64,000 bases of DNA from Prototheca cutis (GCA_002897115.2 BCIH01000003.1:263265-327264); one strand, 5' to 3'; positions 43,369-55,903 are shown, counted from the first letter of the stretch. Notes: generated by a model not told the origin, from the sequence alone. Numbers and translations are program-made.

Positions 43369-44173
43369 GAGTAAAATAGCATCGCCAATGATCACAGGTG
43401 CTTCTGATGTCGATCATTTTATCCAAGGCCCGCCGCGGCGAGAATGGCCCCGTGCCATGGATCACTTAATTTTTTCGACGGGATGACCCGCTCGCGGCCG
43501 GCAAACACGAGGACCCGGATCTTGCTGGGCCGGTGCAGGCCAGACAGGCGCGCAGGGGCAAGCTTACAGCATTGTTTCGGTCACTGTAATGAGCTTGTTG
43601 AGCCCCAACTCCTCCGAGAATGAACGCTGGCGTGTCCCTGCATACTACAATCTGGTGCTCTAACCAGGGCTGTGGTGGAAATACAGCGTCGAGCTGCATC
43701 AAGGAAATCCTTTCCCGACATGCATGCGTGGTTGATCCATGAATGAAAATTGTGAAACAAGTGTGCCCAGTGCTCCCGATGTGTATGCAAATGTCAAGCG
43801 CATTCCTCAAGTGACGCAGCCCAGGGCCTGAGATGGCCCCGGAGACATGGCGGCACAGACCGTTCTCTGCATGATCAAAGAACCACGAAATCCTTATGCA
43901 TCGCACAATGTTGGGTTGATTGTGCGCTGCTCTTGCCACTCTCTTCCGCAAAGCACACAACCACGACTGTGTTGATGGCCGAAATCCATCGAACCATCTG
44001 GGTGGTTGCGAATGAGAGTGCCGACTTCCCCATGCTTGATGCGGTGAAAATGGATGACCCCACACTCTTNCTTCGACACGACCGGCATCGTTTTTATATA
44101 TAAAGTTTACTATGAAGCAAAGAATCGCCATCTGACTTGACTGAAAGCTTTTGTGGAAGCCTCCCTGGGTACG
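43369..44173. other. divergent intergenic region, DODA/TTC27
   Basis: About 800 bp. Contains the TATA-like element below and one undetermined base at 44070. Short open frames here show no recognisable protein. Confidence 0.5.
44095..44105 (+). promoter_or_regulatory. TATA box candidate for TTC27-like gene
   Basis: TATATATAAAG lies about 70 bp upstream of the ATG at 44174, the best TATA-like match noticed in the window. Confidence 0.5.
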
Positions 44174-47100
44174 ATGGTTGGGGNGGAGGCGCCGGCGGCC
44201 CTGTCCGAGTTGGAACTCGACCTACTGGCAGCTACGCTGCCTGGCGTCGGTGGTCCTTATGGCACCTACGAATCCAATTCGTCGATGGCAAGGTTTAGCG
44301 GCGGACTTTACGTAGAGGCACTGACCAACGAGCTGCGTCCGCACCTATCTGCCTCGCTCCAAGCTGCCGAGAGCTCTCCCGACTGGTTTGAGGCTTTGGA
44401 ACGAGAGGTACTGGGCCAGCTGCCAGCTGAAACCACGCTTGTTGTCGGTACCGCGGCGCTGTGCCACTTTGTGGCGGCGAACGTGACAGGACCCTTTGCC
44501 CAGTACACGCCGGGCGCGGCCGGTTCAGCCCCCGCCAGCCCCATCGAGCTGTTCCTGTCATCACCGGCTGACGGGCAGGGTGGTGTGGATGAAGCCGGAG
44601 ACAGGTGCGTGGGTGGATATGTGTAGGTGGAGAAAACCCTGTCGAATGGCACTGGACAGTAATGCTGGGTCCACGTTTGTGGTGCATCCCTGGCGCGGCG
44701 AGAAGGGTATCATGCGGGCTGCTGCATGCGTGATCTGAACATCGATCACCAGAACAGGCACCGTGACGTCTGAGTCAGCATGCCCACCAAGCTGGGCTTC
44801 TGATCAAGAGCTCCGCACGAGCAAACCACCAATGGCACATCGCCCATGCCAGGTGGGCGCTGGCGCAACTCTCAGAGGACGGAGAGGATGTGGAGGGCGT
44901 GGTGCAGTACCCGCAGTACCTTATCCTGGCACGTTGCTTACTGGTCAGTGGGTCTGGCGCATCGACTCACACATCAGCCAGCCTGCCATCGGCGGCATGG
45001 TGGGCCCTGCGGACTGCAGCAGTGCACCAGCGGCTGCTCAAGGCCAGGAGCGCCACGCTGTCTGGGATCCAGGCGACGGCATGGACGGCGCTGGAGCCAT
45101 GCCTGGCATCCCTGCCCCCCGCACTGGCGTCCGCAGCGCGGTTGGAGCGGGCGGTCTCCCTGCTGTCATATGGGCAACTGGAAGGCGCGGAACGAGAGCT
45201 GGCTGCAAGCTGCACCGCGCTCGGATTCACTGTGGCGCTGACAGGGATGCTGGGCGTGCGCACGGTGCACCAGGCTGAGGCCCGGGCGCAGCTGGTGGTT
45301 CAGGTAGAAAGTACGGCGCGGGAGGAGCTTCTGGGGGATGACACGACAGCCCTTCCCACGAGTCAGCTGCTCGATGCCTCGTATGCTGAACATCGGCCAG
45401 ATTCGGTTTCTGCCGCAGCCCGTGACGTGGCCGAAGAGCCAGATGTTCTGGCGGAGCCCAGCTTCCAGACAGCTTCCGGCGAACCAGATCGTGACCTGCA
45501 CTCGTGCGAGCAGGCGGCCCTGCTCATGCATGCCGCAATCCTGCGCAAGGGCACTGCGGGGACGGGTGTCCGTCAAGGAGAACTCACGGCCTTTTACGAG
45601 GTCATCCTCCGCCAGCGCCGCTCCCAGGTTCGACTCGTTTTGGGAGGGGGATTTTGAACGATGTGCACAGGGGTAACGCAATGACCCAATGGGCAGGGGG
45701 GGTCCTTGAATGTGCTCAGCCCAGTCAACAGACTGCGTTCCCCAACCCTAAGATTCTGTCCCTAAGCACCTTGCCATGCAGTACACGTTGGCCTTTGCGG
45801 CAAAACTGGGGCTGGCACGGTTGGAGCTGGAGCGCGCGCGGACCCGGGGCCGCGCGCTCGTGACCTTGGAGGCGCTGGAAGCCGGCGCCCGGGGTGGTGG
45901 GAGGGAGGGGACAGGGGCTGGGCCCACCGGCAAAATGGGTGCTGCGAGTCAGTCCGCCTCTGGACCCAGTGACATTGACTCCCCAAACACTCGGCTGCGC
46001 TGTGCTTTCTTTTCGTTGACGCCGACGCGGACGGCGCTGCAGCGGGAGCTGGGCGAGGCGCTGATCGCATGTGGCGCTGTTTCTGCAGCGGTGCCGTTGT
46101 TCGAGGCGGTACAGCTCTGGGACGGCCTGGCAGTGTGCTATCAGTTGCTGGGCAAGCCCGCGGCGGCCGAGGCCCTGGTGCGCCGGCGGCTGACCGAGAC
46201 TCCCGACAACGCGCGCTTGCTGTGCACGCTGGGCGACCTGACCGCCGACGCCGCGTTGTACCAGCGAGCGTGGGAAGCTAGTAATGGCCGCAGCGCGCGT
46301 GCCACACGGTCGCTGGCCCGCGCGGCTCAGGCAAAGAACGATCACGCCGCGGCAGCAGGCTGGTGGCAGGCTGCGCTGCGCCTGTCGCCGCTGCACCATG
46401 AGGCCTGGTTCAGCCTGGGGTACTGTGAGCTGCGGCAGCGGCGGTATGCGGCTGCGCGAGACGCCTTTGCCCGCGCCGCTCACCAGTGCCCCGAGCACGG
46501 GGAAGCATGGCTCAATCTGGCCGCAGCGCACGCCGCGCTGCAGGCGTGGCGACCGGCGTTTGCCGCGCTGGGGGAGGGCCTGCGCCACAAGCGTGACAGC
46601 TGGCAGGCGTGGGAGAACTACGCTGCCATTGCCGCCAAGGCACAAGAGTGGAGCGCTGCCGCGGGGGCCGTGCGGCAGGTGGCGGAGCTCAGCCATGGCA
46701 GTAGGATCGACGTAGACACCCTAGGCCGCCTCGTCCGCCGCGTCGAGTGTGGCAGCGACGAAGCCTACAGCGCCAAGTTTGAGGGTGCGGAAGACGAGCA
46801 GGAGACTGTGCACGGCGGCGACACGGCCAGTGGCAGCGGGGACGAAGCAGGGCTTACCAACGAAGGCGAAGCCTGGTGGCTGCCGCCGCCCAGCGCCAGC
46901 GGTGGCGTGGGAATGACTGAACAGGAGCAACAGCAGCAGCTGCAGGCACGGACAGAATCGGAGACAGGGACAACAATAGAAGCTGTCTCAACCTCCACCA
47001 AAGAGGTGCAGGCGGCCGCAGACCGCCGCGGTGCGACCATGCTCCGAGCCGCCGTTGGAGCTGCGCTCAAGGCCGTGTGTGGGGCCAGCGCCGCAGGCGG

Positions 47101-47554
47101 CGATGCCTCCGCCGATGCGTGGCTCCTCTATGCTCGCTGGCACGACGTCGAAGCGACCGAGGCCTCTGTTGTCGTGGATTGCGAAACTGCGACGCCACAA
47201 AGGGTGGCCGACAGCGCCACGGCTTCGGCGCACCTGCGTGCGGCGCTGGAGTGCCGACTCAAGGCGGTGCGCGCGCTGCAGGGCGCGGGGTGGCAGTCGG
47301 ACGCCGCGCGCTTTGCACGCTTTGCGCGCGCCAGCCTGGCGCTGGGCGAGTCGTACGTGGCGTGTGCTGCTGCCGCCGCAGTAGACGCCAGGCAGGCTCG
47401 ACGGGACCTTTCTGCGGCGCGCCTGCATTTAAGAGGTATCGCCGCGGCGGCGGCCCGCGCGTACGACGGGCACGAGCTGGTCGGCGAGCTGGAGAGCGCA
47501 CTCGCGGGCGTCCAGGCCAAACTAAATGCCCTGCCTCCTCCCACTGCAACGTGA
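44174..47554 (+). CDS. TTC27/EMW1-type TPR protein
   Basis: Large tetratricopeptide protein. The plant homologue EMW1 associates with TAP46/PP2A, and the animal one is TTC27. Three exons: 44174-44604, 44775-45627, 45782-47554, giving about 1018 aa. The diagnostic C-terminal half has LWDGLAVCYQLLGKPAAAE, LLCTLGDLT, YQRAWEASNGRSARATRSLA, then TPR units HHEAWFSLGYCELRQRRY and HGEAWLNLAAAHAALQAW and WQAWENYAAIAAK. An acidic, Gln-rich linker (about residues 765-830) separates the last helices. The acceptor at 44774 was picked for phase. Residue 4 is undetermined. The protein is Ala-rich throughout, in keeping with high GC. Confidence 0.88.
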
Positions 47555-48247
47555 AAGTATTGCTTGCTGTAAGACTCGATTGCGCGGCCGTCGTTTCTTG
47601 TCCGTGCCCTCTAATCTCCGGGCGTTGACCGTCGCCGTCAACCACCCCACCGCCACCGAATGCTCTCTCTGTGTGGTTCAATTACAGCATGGANCAAACG
47701 AGACAGGCAGAGCCAGGGGACATGGGTCTCGACCTTGAGGCCACTGGGCAAGGCTGCAGACCCGGCTGCAGATGGGTTCACGCGGCCACGGACGTTCCAC
47801 TAGAGAGAGCGAGACGTCCGGCGGCCCAGGTCCAAGGGGTCTCCTCTCAGAGACACGAAAGATTTGGGTGATTCCATGTCCAGTGATGAAAGGAAAGCAG
47901 TCACAGGCCGGGTCTGCAGGCGTGTGTTGTGGACACATGCAGCAACACCAACCCCTCTCTCACTTTCTTTCTTTCTCTCTCTCTCAGTGGTCGGTGGGGC
48001 CAACGGATCGTCGGATGCACACTGACCCCACAGGCACAACGGCGACGCCGGCGCATCGCTGTCCGGCAAAAGAATGCCTGCACGACGGACAACGTGCAGT
48101 CCCGCAGGGAATATCTGCGGGCGTTACTGTACACAAAGAAAGGAAGGAGGCGCATGGACCGTCNGGGGGATGGGATGGGATGGCCTCGCCGGGGGCAGCG
48201 TGCCTGGCGGTCATCCACCGAGTGCACAACCAACCCCATCAATCGCG
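47555..48247. other. convergent 3' region
   Basis: About 690 bp between the TTC27-like and CUE stops. Contains TTTCTTTCTTTCTCTCTCTC near 47963-47988 and undetermined bases at 47694 and 48164. No gene recognised. Confidence 0.5.
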
Positions 48248-49198
48248 TCAAAACACGTCTGGGTTGCGAAAGCCGCCCAGGCTCGGCGCACCGACCTCTG
48301 TCCTGTCCGACCCGGCCGCCCGCTGGAGGTGGACCTGGAGCGCGTAATTTTGCTGCTCCAGCGCCGCGATTCGTCCCCGGGCCGCCTCCAGCTCTCCTCG
48401 CAGCGCCGCGGCCTCTGCCTCGCGCGCGCCCAGCTCCTGTAGCCGCGCCGCCTGGATGCCCACCGCGCGTTTGAGCACCGTGTTTTCGCGCTGGAGTTCC
48501 GCCGTGTCGCGGGGCGGGCAGGGGCCCGCGGACCCCGGCGCGCCAGACCTCGCGACACCAGCAATCCCAGCTGTGGCNGCGTCGGCATCACCGGACTGTA
48601 GTTTCTGCTGCCGCCGCGCATGCCGCAAGACCTCGCGCTCGACGGCCTCGAGCACTCGGGCCGCGCGGGTCCGCGCATCGTCCACTGAGGTCGCCGCCGC
48701 CATTTCTCGTACCAATTCGTCCACCCACTGCTCCGGCGCGGGCGGCTGCTCTTCCTCGGCAGCGGCAGCACCGCCACCAGGGGGGTTTACAGATGCCGCG
48801 CCTGCCGCAGAGGGCGTGGAGGGCGCACCCGCGGGCGAGGCCGAAGCAGACAGCCTCACAGCGGCATCGACCCCGTCGCTGGGTTCGCCTCGCCGATGCT
48901 TGCCCAGCTGCAGCTCGTTCAAATGCTGGATGGCCGCGTCGACGTCGCTGCCATACTGCTCCAGCACGCCCGCAATCTCCTGGTCCGACATGCCCGGGAA
49001 GAGCGTGGCCAGCGCCAGAAGCGTCGCTCGGCTGCCTCCGGGCGCGGTGTGTGTGCGCGCGCGGTGGGCCCGGCAGCAGGTTGCCGCCTGCTCCCGCCAC
49101 CGCCCGCGCTTGCCCCCCGGGGACGGCGCCTCCCCGAGGACAAAGCCCTCCTCCGCTGTCAACAGGCGCTTGGAGCCGGCGTGGGAGGCGACAGACAT
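48248..49198 (-). CDS. CUE-domain coiled-coil protein (plant type)
   Basis: Ubiquitin-binding CUE protein of the plant family whose members end in FNPDVF. Intronless, 316 aa. Order: Arg-rich N-terminus, CUE domain (LLALATLFPGMSDQEIAGVL then EQYGSDVDAAIQHLNELQL, about residues 59-97), Ala/Pro-rich linker, helical EQWVDELVREMAAATSVDDA, a long coiled coil starting ENTVLKRAVGIQ and ending LEQQNYALQVHLQRA, and the terminal RNPDVF. This domain order and the tail match the Arabidopsis proteins annotated as ubiquitin system component Cue. The undetermined base at 48578 lies in the linker. Cellular role unproven. Confidence 0.88.
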   Translation of the reverse strand: MSVASHAGSKRLLTAEEGFVLGEAPSPGGKRGRWREQAATCCRAHRARTHTAPGGSRATLLALATLFPGMSDQEIAGVLEQYGSDVDAAIQHLNELQLGKHRRGEPSDGVDAAVRLSASASPAGAPSTPSAAGAASVNPPGGGAAAAEEEQPPAPEQWVDELVREMAAATSVDDARTRAARVLEAVEREVLRHARRQQKLQSGDADXATAGIAGVARSGAPGSAGPCPPRDTAELQRENTVLKRAVGIQAARLQELGAREAEAAALRGELEAARGRIAALEQQNYALQVHLQRAAGSDRTEVGAPSLGGFRNPDVF

Positions 49199-49832
49199 GC
49201 CGAGAGGGGCCCGCTGGGGTCAGGGCCCNCTGGGGTCAGGGCCCGACCACAGAGCCCGGGAGCTCCCGGTGGTCAGGGACAAGTCTCCAATGCAGGAGAA
49301 AGGTGCCGTTCAGCAGGACCGGGCAAAAGTGCCGTCCCCACCGCACGCCAGCCTCGTCGCAGGGTCCAACAGGGGGACCGCAGAGTTCGGGCCAGAGGTC
49401 CTCTCACCGCACGACCACACCCATCCAGAGTGTTCCTGCCGAATTTGACACTTGGATGACGTTAAAGAAGCTCCAATGGCTACGCCATGGTGTCCAGATG
49501 GATGCGCTGGGCAGGGGGCTGGCATGTGTATGGAAAGGTCTCGCAAGATCGGCCCTGGCCTGGCCATGGAATCATGGGGAGGAAGAAAGTTGGAGCACGG
49601 AGCTCGCCAATCCCACCCCACTGTCCTCCCTCTCCAGGGGACCATGCACCGCACCCCCACCCCTAGCCGTGTCAACAGTGCCGTGCACGGATCCGGGAGT
49701 TTATTGATTTGCCAAGTGTCGATCCTGCTTGTGTGGAAACGACGGTGCTGCATAGCCAGGCCGGTGAGTTGTGCTCTCGCAGCTCGCCCCTGGCTGAGTA
49801 GGACTCCTCACGGCGATTGAGGGCGGGGTCTG
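49199..49832. other. divergent intergenic region, CUE/NDUFV2
   Basis: About 630 bp; contains a short direct repeat CTGGGGTCAGGGCCC around 49212-49242 with one undetermined base. Promoters of both genes are presumed here. Confidence 0.5.
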
Positions 49833-51511
49833 ATGGCCGCCATGCTGCGTGGATTCAGGGCAGCCACAAGGGCCGCGTCCCTGGTGCGGACCGGGGCTGG
49901 GTCTGTGCAGACGGCGCAGGCAACGCAGGTGAGTCATGGTCGGGTGGGAGGTCGGCCACGGCATCGGGCCGGGAGCAGGGAAAGGTTTGGGTGCTGACGT
50001 CCCGGCGCCGTGCATTCATGCGACTCGGTCCACGTCCCTTGTGCGCATCAGGTGGCGTGCGCAGCGAGCCGTGCATTCGCCACGAACAGCCACGACATCT
50101 TCAACATTGTGAGTGCTGTGGGGGTTGTGGGCCCTGGGAGGGAGTGTGCAGGCACTGGTGTCCATGTAACCTGCCACGCCTTTACCCTCCGGATGTCTTG
50201 GGTGCTGACGGTTATATTATAAGCATTGACTCACACGTGTCGTCGCCACCCCACACCACGCGTCCCAGCACCGGCACGAGGCGCACAACAACTGGAGTAC
50301 CAAGTTTGAGTTTACCAAGGAGAACCTTGCGCGTGCGAAGGAGATTATGGCTCTGTTCCCCGAGAACTACCAGCCCTCTGCCATGATCCCGCTGCTGGAC
50401 CTTGCGCAGCAGCAGAACGCTGGGTTCCTGAGCCTGGCGGCCATGAACCACGTGGCGGGCCTGCTCGGCGTGGCGCCCATCCGTGTCTACGAGGTCGCCA
50501 CCTTCTACACCATGTTCAACCGCAGCCCCATGGGCCGCTACCACATCATGGTCTGCGGCACCACGCCCTGCATGCTCCAGGGCTCCAAGGGCATCTACAA
50601 GGCCATCTCCGACCACCTGGGTGTCGTCTACGGCCAGACCACTGAGGACAAGATGTTCACTCTCTCCGAGATGGAGTGCATGGGAGCATGCGTCAACGCC
50701 CCCATGATCGCCGTCGCTGGTCAGTAGTAGTAGTAGTAGTAGGATTTTGTGTGTGCGTGTGTGGGGGGGGGGCGCGCGCGCGCATAGAAGGGAGGGCAGG
50801 TCATCACAGATGTACGGGCATGAGCTCGCTCACTCAAGCACCCCACGCTCCTCCCATTACCACCGTTCAGACTACAGCAATGGCGTGGAGGACTTTAGCT
50901 ACATCTATTACGAGGATTTGACCCCGGAGGATGCCGTCGGCATCCTGGAGACGCTGCGTGCGGGCAAGAAGCCAAAGGTATGTCGGTGACTGTTTGAGTG
51001 GATGTACTTATTCCCTTTTTCTTTTTGTTTTGTGTTCTCTCTTCAAAGGGAACAAGTGACAAGGGCCTCTCCCTGTTGTCTCCCCTGCCCAGCCTCTGAC
51101 AGCATCTTTCTCGTACTGACCCCTCCCCTCAAAAAACTCGAAACCCGCTGCAGCCCAACAGCCAGCACCGCCACGGGCCCGAGCCATCGGGTGCCGTTGC
51201 TGACGGCAAGTGGGTGCCCAACGACCCCGGCACAAACATCACACTGCGGGGCGAGCCGCGTGGGCCCTACTGCAGGTCGGTGTAGGGAGGGAGAAGAGGA
51301 GGGGGGGTCAATGCCAGGGTCGACACTGGGCGGGCGAGGAACCTCTCGTTGGACCAAAGGGACCCTGCCGCGTTGGAACCGGCTGATCACCACCATTGTT
51401 TGTTGACCCCTCTCGAGAAATGAATGTGTTTGAGACCCCCCTCTTCCGCACCCAAATAATATTCCTAGGAACCTGGACGAGCCGCCGCCAGAGGAGGTGC
51501 CCAAGGCTTGA
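49833..51511 (+). CDS. NDUFV2: NADH:ubiquinone oxidoreductase 24 kDa subunit
   Basis: Mitochondrial complex I matrix-arm subunit carrying the N1a 2Fe-2S cluster (bacterial NuoE). Six exons: 49833-49928, 50052-50108, 50269-50719, 50871-50977, 51154-51275, 51469-51511, giving 291 aa. Exons 1-2 form an Arg/Ala-rich mitochondrial presequence ending near SRAFATNSHDIFN. The core has YQPSAMIPLLDLAQQQN, RVYEVATFYTMFNR, and cluster ligands in VCGTTPCML and EMECMGACVNAPM (C-x4-C and C-x3-C). Then the family segment YYEDLTPEDAVGILETLRAG. The intron after 50719 starts with a TAG repeat and a GT/G/GC tract. Length is as usual for the family. Confidence 0.96.
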
Positions 51512-52006
51512 TCCTGGAGCGTGTGGCTCCGCAGAATTTTCAATCGCCGACGAATGTACGAAAAAGTCGAATGTTGAACTGTTTGGTCCCCGCTGGTCGA
51601 GACCAGAGGGCTTGGGAGCACGCTAGGTTGAAAAAAGTGCCCGTTCCTGCTGTCAACAGAAAGAAATACCCTACCCCATGTTGGATTGATCACGGGACCC
51701 TCGCGTAGTTACAGTCGATATGAGGGGGGGGATCGTGTAGGGTGCACACGTACATTGTCACAGACTCTTCTCTGGAAAACGTCACCTGGCAGCATGGGTC
51801 CATTGACTTGTTGGGCCGCAGAGAAAGCGCGGCGGTCGCCAGGCGAAAGCGCCGTTCAATCGCTGGTGGGTATCATTAGGCGACGGCCGCCCAGTCGCCA
51901 TCAACAACAATAATTCCTCATGACTGTGCACATGCGTCATCATCGCCATCGCTCCGATGCTGCGTGCATCACTCAATTCCTACTGCTTTGGCTTGGCATA
52001 AACCAA
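51512..52006. other. convergent 3' region
   Basis: About 495 bp between the stops of the complex I subunit and PEX5. No feature recognised. Confidence 0.5.
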
Positions 52007-53566
52007 TCACAGCGGGAGCTCGCCCGAGAGGCGAGCGATGTCGTGCTCCTGCGCGGCCGGGAGGAGGTCGGTGCGGCCACCACACATCAGCGCGGTGCGG
52101 AGGTACGACCAGACGGCATCGGCCTTCGGGTTGAGGGCCAGAGCGCGGACGTAAAACCGCGCCGACGCCTCATAATCTCCCATGTTGGAGTAGGAGATCC
52201 CCATGTTTGTCCAGGCGCGGACGTAGTTGGGTTTGATCTCCAGTGCCCGCTGGTATGCGGGCACAGCCTCCCGGCTCTGGCTGCTGTTGGCCAGCGTCGC
52301 GCCCAGCTTGTTCCACAGNGAGTAATCTGAGGGGCGGAGGTCGAGGGCCGACTGGAACGCCGCAACAGCATCGTCATACCGCCGACCCAAGTTGTGCACC
52401 ACACCCAAGGCCGTATGCAGGTCCGCATCCGTAGGGTCTGCCCTCAGCGCGCCTTCCAGCAGCGAAGTCTGCGTATTTCATTTTTTTATTATTGTGGAGG
52501 CTGGTTGTAAATTGATTTCACCTGGGCAGTTTACTTGTTTGCGAGTGGTTGCTTGTGCACAACCACGTCAGAGAGGGTGATCAACCGTCCCCACGCTGTC
52601 ACCCCCACCAGACGTCTCCTTACCACGTGCGCCAGCTTCTCGCTGGAGTCGGCAGGCTCGGGCACCGACTCGGCGATCTTGCCGTGCGCGGGGTGCCGGC
52701 GCACCCAGTTGCCCAAGTATGCCAACGCCTCGCTCGAGTCGAGCTCGTTGGTATGGGACACACCCAGGCTGAGCAGCAGCTCCAGGTTGTTTGGGTCCAG
52801 CACCAGCGCCCTCGTCATCGCCGCGATGGCCTGCTGATCGTCGTCGTTCTCCGCCTGCACCGCCCCCAGCAGCCGCCAGGCCGCCGCGTTTTGAGGATTG
52901 CGCTGGCACTCGGCTTCAATCGCCAGCACCGCCTCCGTCAGCACACCCTGTGTGTGCTTGTGTGCATGGAACAGGGTGTGTGTCTCGTGTGATGCACATA
53001 TCATGATGCATGTACTGACACATGCCCCGCCAAACTACCCCCCCCCCCAAGTCGTACCATGCGGAAAAAGTCGCGGCCCTTTGCAAGGGAGTCCATGTCG
53101 GTGAGGAAGGGGTTGTTCTCGGCCATGACGTAATCCCCCGAGGCAGAGGGTCCGTCCATGCCGTTCAGGCGCGCCAGCTCCTCCTCAAACTCTGCCTGCC
53201 AGTTTTCGTTCCCAGGGCCGGCAAACTCGCGGGCCCAGTCGCCCGCCACGCCCTCAGCAAACTGATCCGCCCAGTCTGGCCCCGCATCTGTATCCAGACC
53301 CGCAGGGCGTGCGCCAGCAGAAGCTGCTTGGAAGCTGGCAAACTCCTCGCCCCAGGCAGACGGCGCGGCGGGCTGGTGCAGGTTGGCCTGCGAATCCGAA
53401 AATTCCTTGGACCAATTGGCAGCCGTTCCAGTTACTTCTTTGGCCTGGAGGGAGTTTGAGTGTTGGGGTTTAGAGTGGGACAAGGGAGCTGCTGCCCTGG
53501 CAATACACAATGCAGCCCTTCCACATTTCCATGCATTCATTTCCGCCGCAGCACCAGACCGAAAAC

Positions 53567-53609
<43 letters not shown>

Positions 53610-55456
53610 AATAAAAATAAAAATAAAAAATCATACCTGGTTGTCCTCCAGAATGACTTCGCCACGGCTCATCTTGGAGATGAATTTCAAAAACTGGCTG
53701 TTCTGGAACTTGGGGTCCTTATTGGCTGCATGGAGGGTTATTGCTTGTATGTTGTCACTGGGTAAGGAGCACTTGACGACAATCTCCACATCATGCCCCG
53801 ATTTGGATGCTACAGCACCAATAAAGGGCAAGAAACATAAATCCCCTCATCTTACCAGCTAGGGTTTCGGCCAGTCGCCGCGACTGCTCTTGTGCATCGC
53901 TGCCGCCGGCAGCGACACCCGCGGACTGGAATTCATTGACCCACGCGACGTCCTTGGTGTGGTCGGCGGTANCAGCAAATTCCTCAGCCCACGGCTGTGC
54001 CGCCGCCGGATCCTGCTGTCTTGTCCGGTACTCTGCCACCCAGGAGTGGGGGCCGTGTGCTGGGCCACCCAGGTGCATGTTTTGGAAATCATCCACCCAG
54101 CCCTGGGGCTCCGCCTGCGCCGCGACGGCTTGGCTGGTATGCTCAGGACCTTGAAGGGGCCCTGCACGTGCATAGATTGCATCCCAGCCCGCGCCAGCAG
54201 CCGCGCCTGGCAGCGCTGCGGGGTCGATGTTCAGCGAGCTCAGCAGCGCCCCAACCTGCTGATCCGCAAACTGGCTGCCCTGCTCCGCAAACATCTGGCG
54301 TGCCATGATCAGCGACCGGTCCCGGATCCGCATCTGCAAGGAGCACGTTTTGGGGGGTTGTTGGGGTGGTGCTTGTGGTCGACTGTGCAGTGGGTCGTAG
54401 CGTGTTTATCTGTTGCGGGGGGGAGGGGGTTGTTAGAGCCCTGCCCAGTCGCACACCAAATGCCATGTACCTGGTCCTTGAGGGAAAATTGGACCGCGGG
54501 AAGGGGCATGGGCTGGAAAGGCATCCCCGCTTTGCCACTCTCCATGAAGGCCTGCGCAGGTCATAAGAGGGGGATTCAGCAGCTGCTCAGCGAGGGGGTT
54601 TGGGGTTTACCAGGGGCACAACTGCTGAACCCACGTATGCATACGTCTGGCTGGGAAGGTACTAGTAACAAAGGTCTTTCAGATGAATGCATCGACCCAC
54701 CAAGCAATCAACGGCACCTCTCCCGACACCAGGAAACCGGATAATCCACCTTGAAGGAAGGGCCGACGGCGGCTTCCAGGCCCATGGGCGGTGGCATGGG
54801 CATGCCGCCCCGGGCCGCTGCGTCGTTGTAGATGTTTNCGAACTCGGCAAACTCGGGTGGCGGCGGTGGCCGGCCGTGCATGGGGCCCGAGGGCATCAAG
54901 GCGTCCCAGTCNGCCGGGATGCCAGGGGCGCCCAATGGCGGGCCCGGCATCTGCATGGCCGCCTCTGCGGCCGCGGCAGCCGAGGGCGCGTGGTACGCCT
55001 GAGGTCGCTGGAATGCGCTTGCTGAGGGCCCGGCCATGCCAGGAAGCTGCGCGGAAGGCGTGTCAGGAAGACGAGGGAGGGGTGGGTTGAACAGCCAGGC
55101 ACGGCATGGGTCTAGGCACGCCAGCTCGCGCTAAAGGCCCCGTGGTCAGTCATCATCATCAAAGTCTCCATGCTACTGTACATCGCGCCCATGCATGCTG
55201 GGGGCACAAGTCTATGTGCACAACCAGAGATCACACCGTTCAATGCAACCAATCTCTGGACATCTCTGGACAGCAACACCGCAGAGTCCCCACGGCACAA
55301 CTCTGATGACCGGCCCACCTCCTGCACTTCTGCCGTTTGCTTTGCACGCCTTCCCAGCAAGGCGTCGGCCAGCGAGGCCGCTGCGTTGGAGGGCCCCGCG
55401 CCATCGCTGGGCCCGCAGGCGTCGGCCCCCGTGACCAGGTCACGCAAGCCCGACAT
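52007..55456 (-). CDS. PEX5: peroxisomal targeting signal 1 receptor
   Basis: Cytosolic/peroxisomal receptor that imports PTS1 (SKL-type) proteins. Eight exons: 55456-55319, 55046-54750, 54551-54471, 54333-53856, 53725-53637, 53444-53058, 52947-52624, 52468-52007, giving 751 aa. The N-terminus MSGLRDLVTGADACG holds the conserved Cys used for recycling. The disordered N-half carries at least nine WxxxF/Y docking motifs (WVDDF, WVAEY, WAEEF, WVNEF, WSKEF, WGEEF, WADQF, WAREF, WQAEF). TPRs follow: AAWRLLGAVQAENDDDQQAI, LLLSLGVSHTNELDS, DLHTALGVVHNLGRRYDDAV, LWNKLGATLANSSQS, VRAWTNMGISYSNMGDYEAS. Three undetermined bases (52319, 54838, 54912, with another at 53972) fall in coding exons. Intron 5 has a 44-base homopolymer just after its donor. 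Confidence 0.95.
53568..53611. repeat. C32A12 tract in PEX5 intron
   Basis: Thirty-two C then twelve A on the plus strand. On the PEX5 transcript it reads T12G32, starting 25 nt after the donor at 53636. Confidence 0.95.
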
Positions 55457-55903
55457 GGCGACCTCTCCTTTCTATGTCCTCCAAGGACCCAGAAATCAAC
55501 CTTCAATAGTGTGTATGATGTTGAAGAGTAGTTCTGCATATGCAATGATCTCCATGCCTTGCGAAATGACGTCCGAGTCATGTGTCGCGTCCGATTAGCA
55601 AATTCCTCCCCGAAACTGCCTGGCCCCCCACCTTTTTCGGGCAGGGGCTTCCAGTTTCCCTGCCAATGCCCAGCGGACGTGACATCGAGAGACGTGCACC
55701 AGCCTTGCCTTGAGGCGTTTGAACGGCTACGAAACCCGTGATTCTTGAGATGTTCATTACATTGCAATTGATGAACGACACCTGCTGGGACACGAGATTG
55801 GCTGGAGTTGTGGTCCTTTTCACTTGGCGTGGTCCCGGAGGCATGGCGCATTCGTCGCCCATCATCATGTAGAGAGGCCTGGCCCATGTCAGATCCTGGA
55901 TCC
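55457..55903. other. divergent intergenic region, PEX5/RING
   Basis: About 450 bp between outward-facing start codons; no named element recognised. Confidence 0.5.

Noticed and set aside
45725..46696. 323-aa minus-strand open frame
   Set aside because: Antisense to the TPR exon of the TTC27-like gene.
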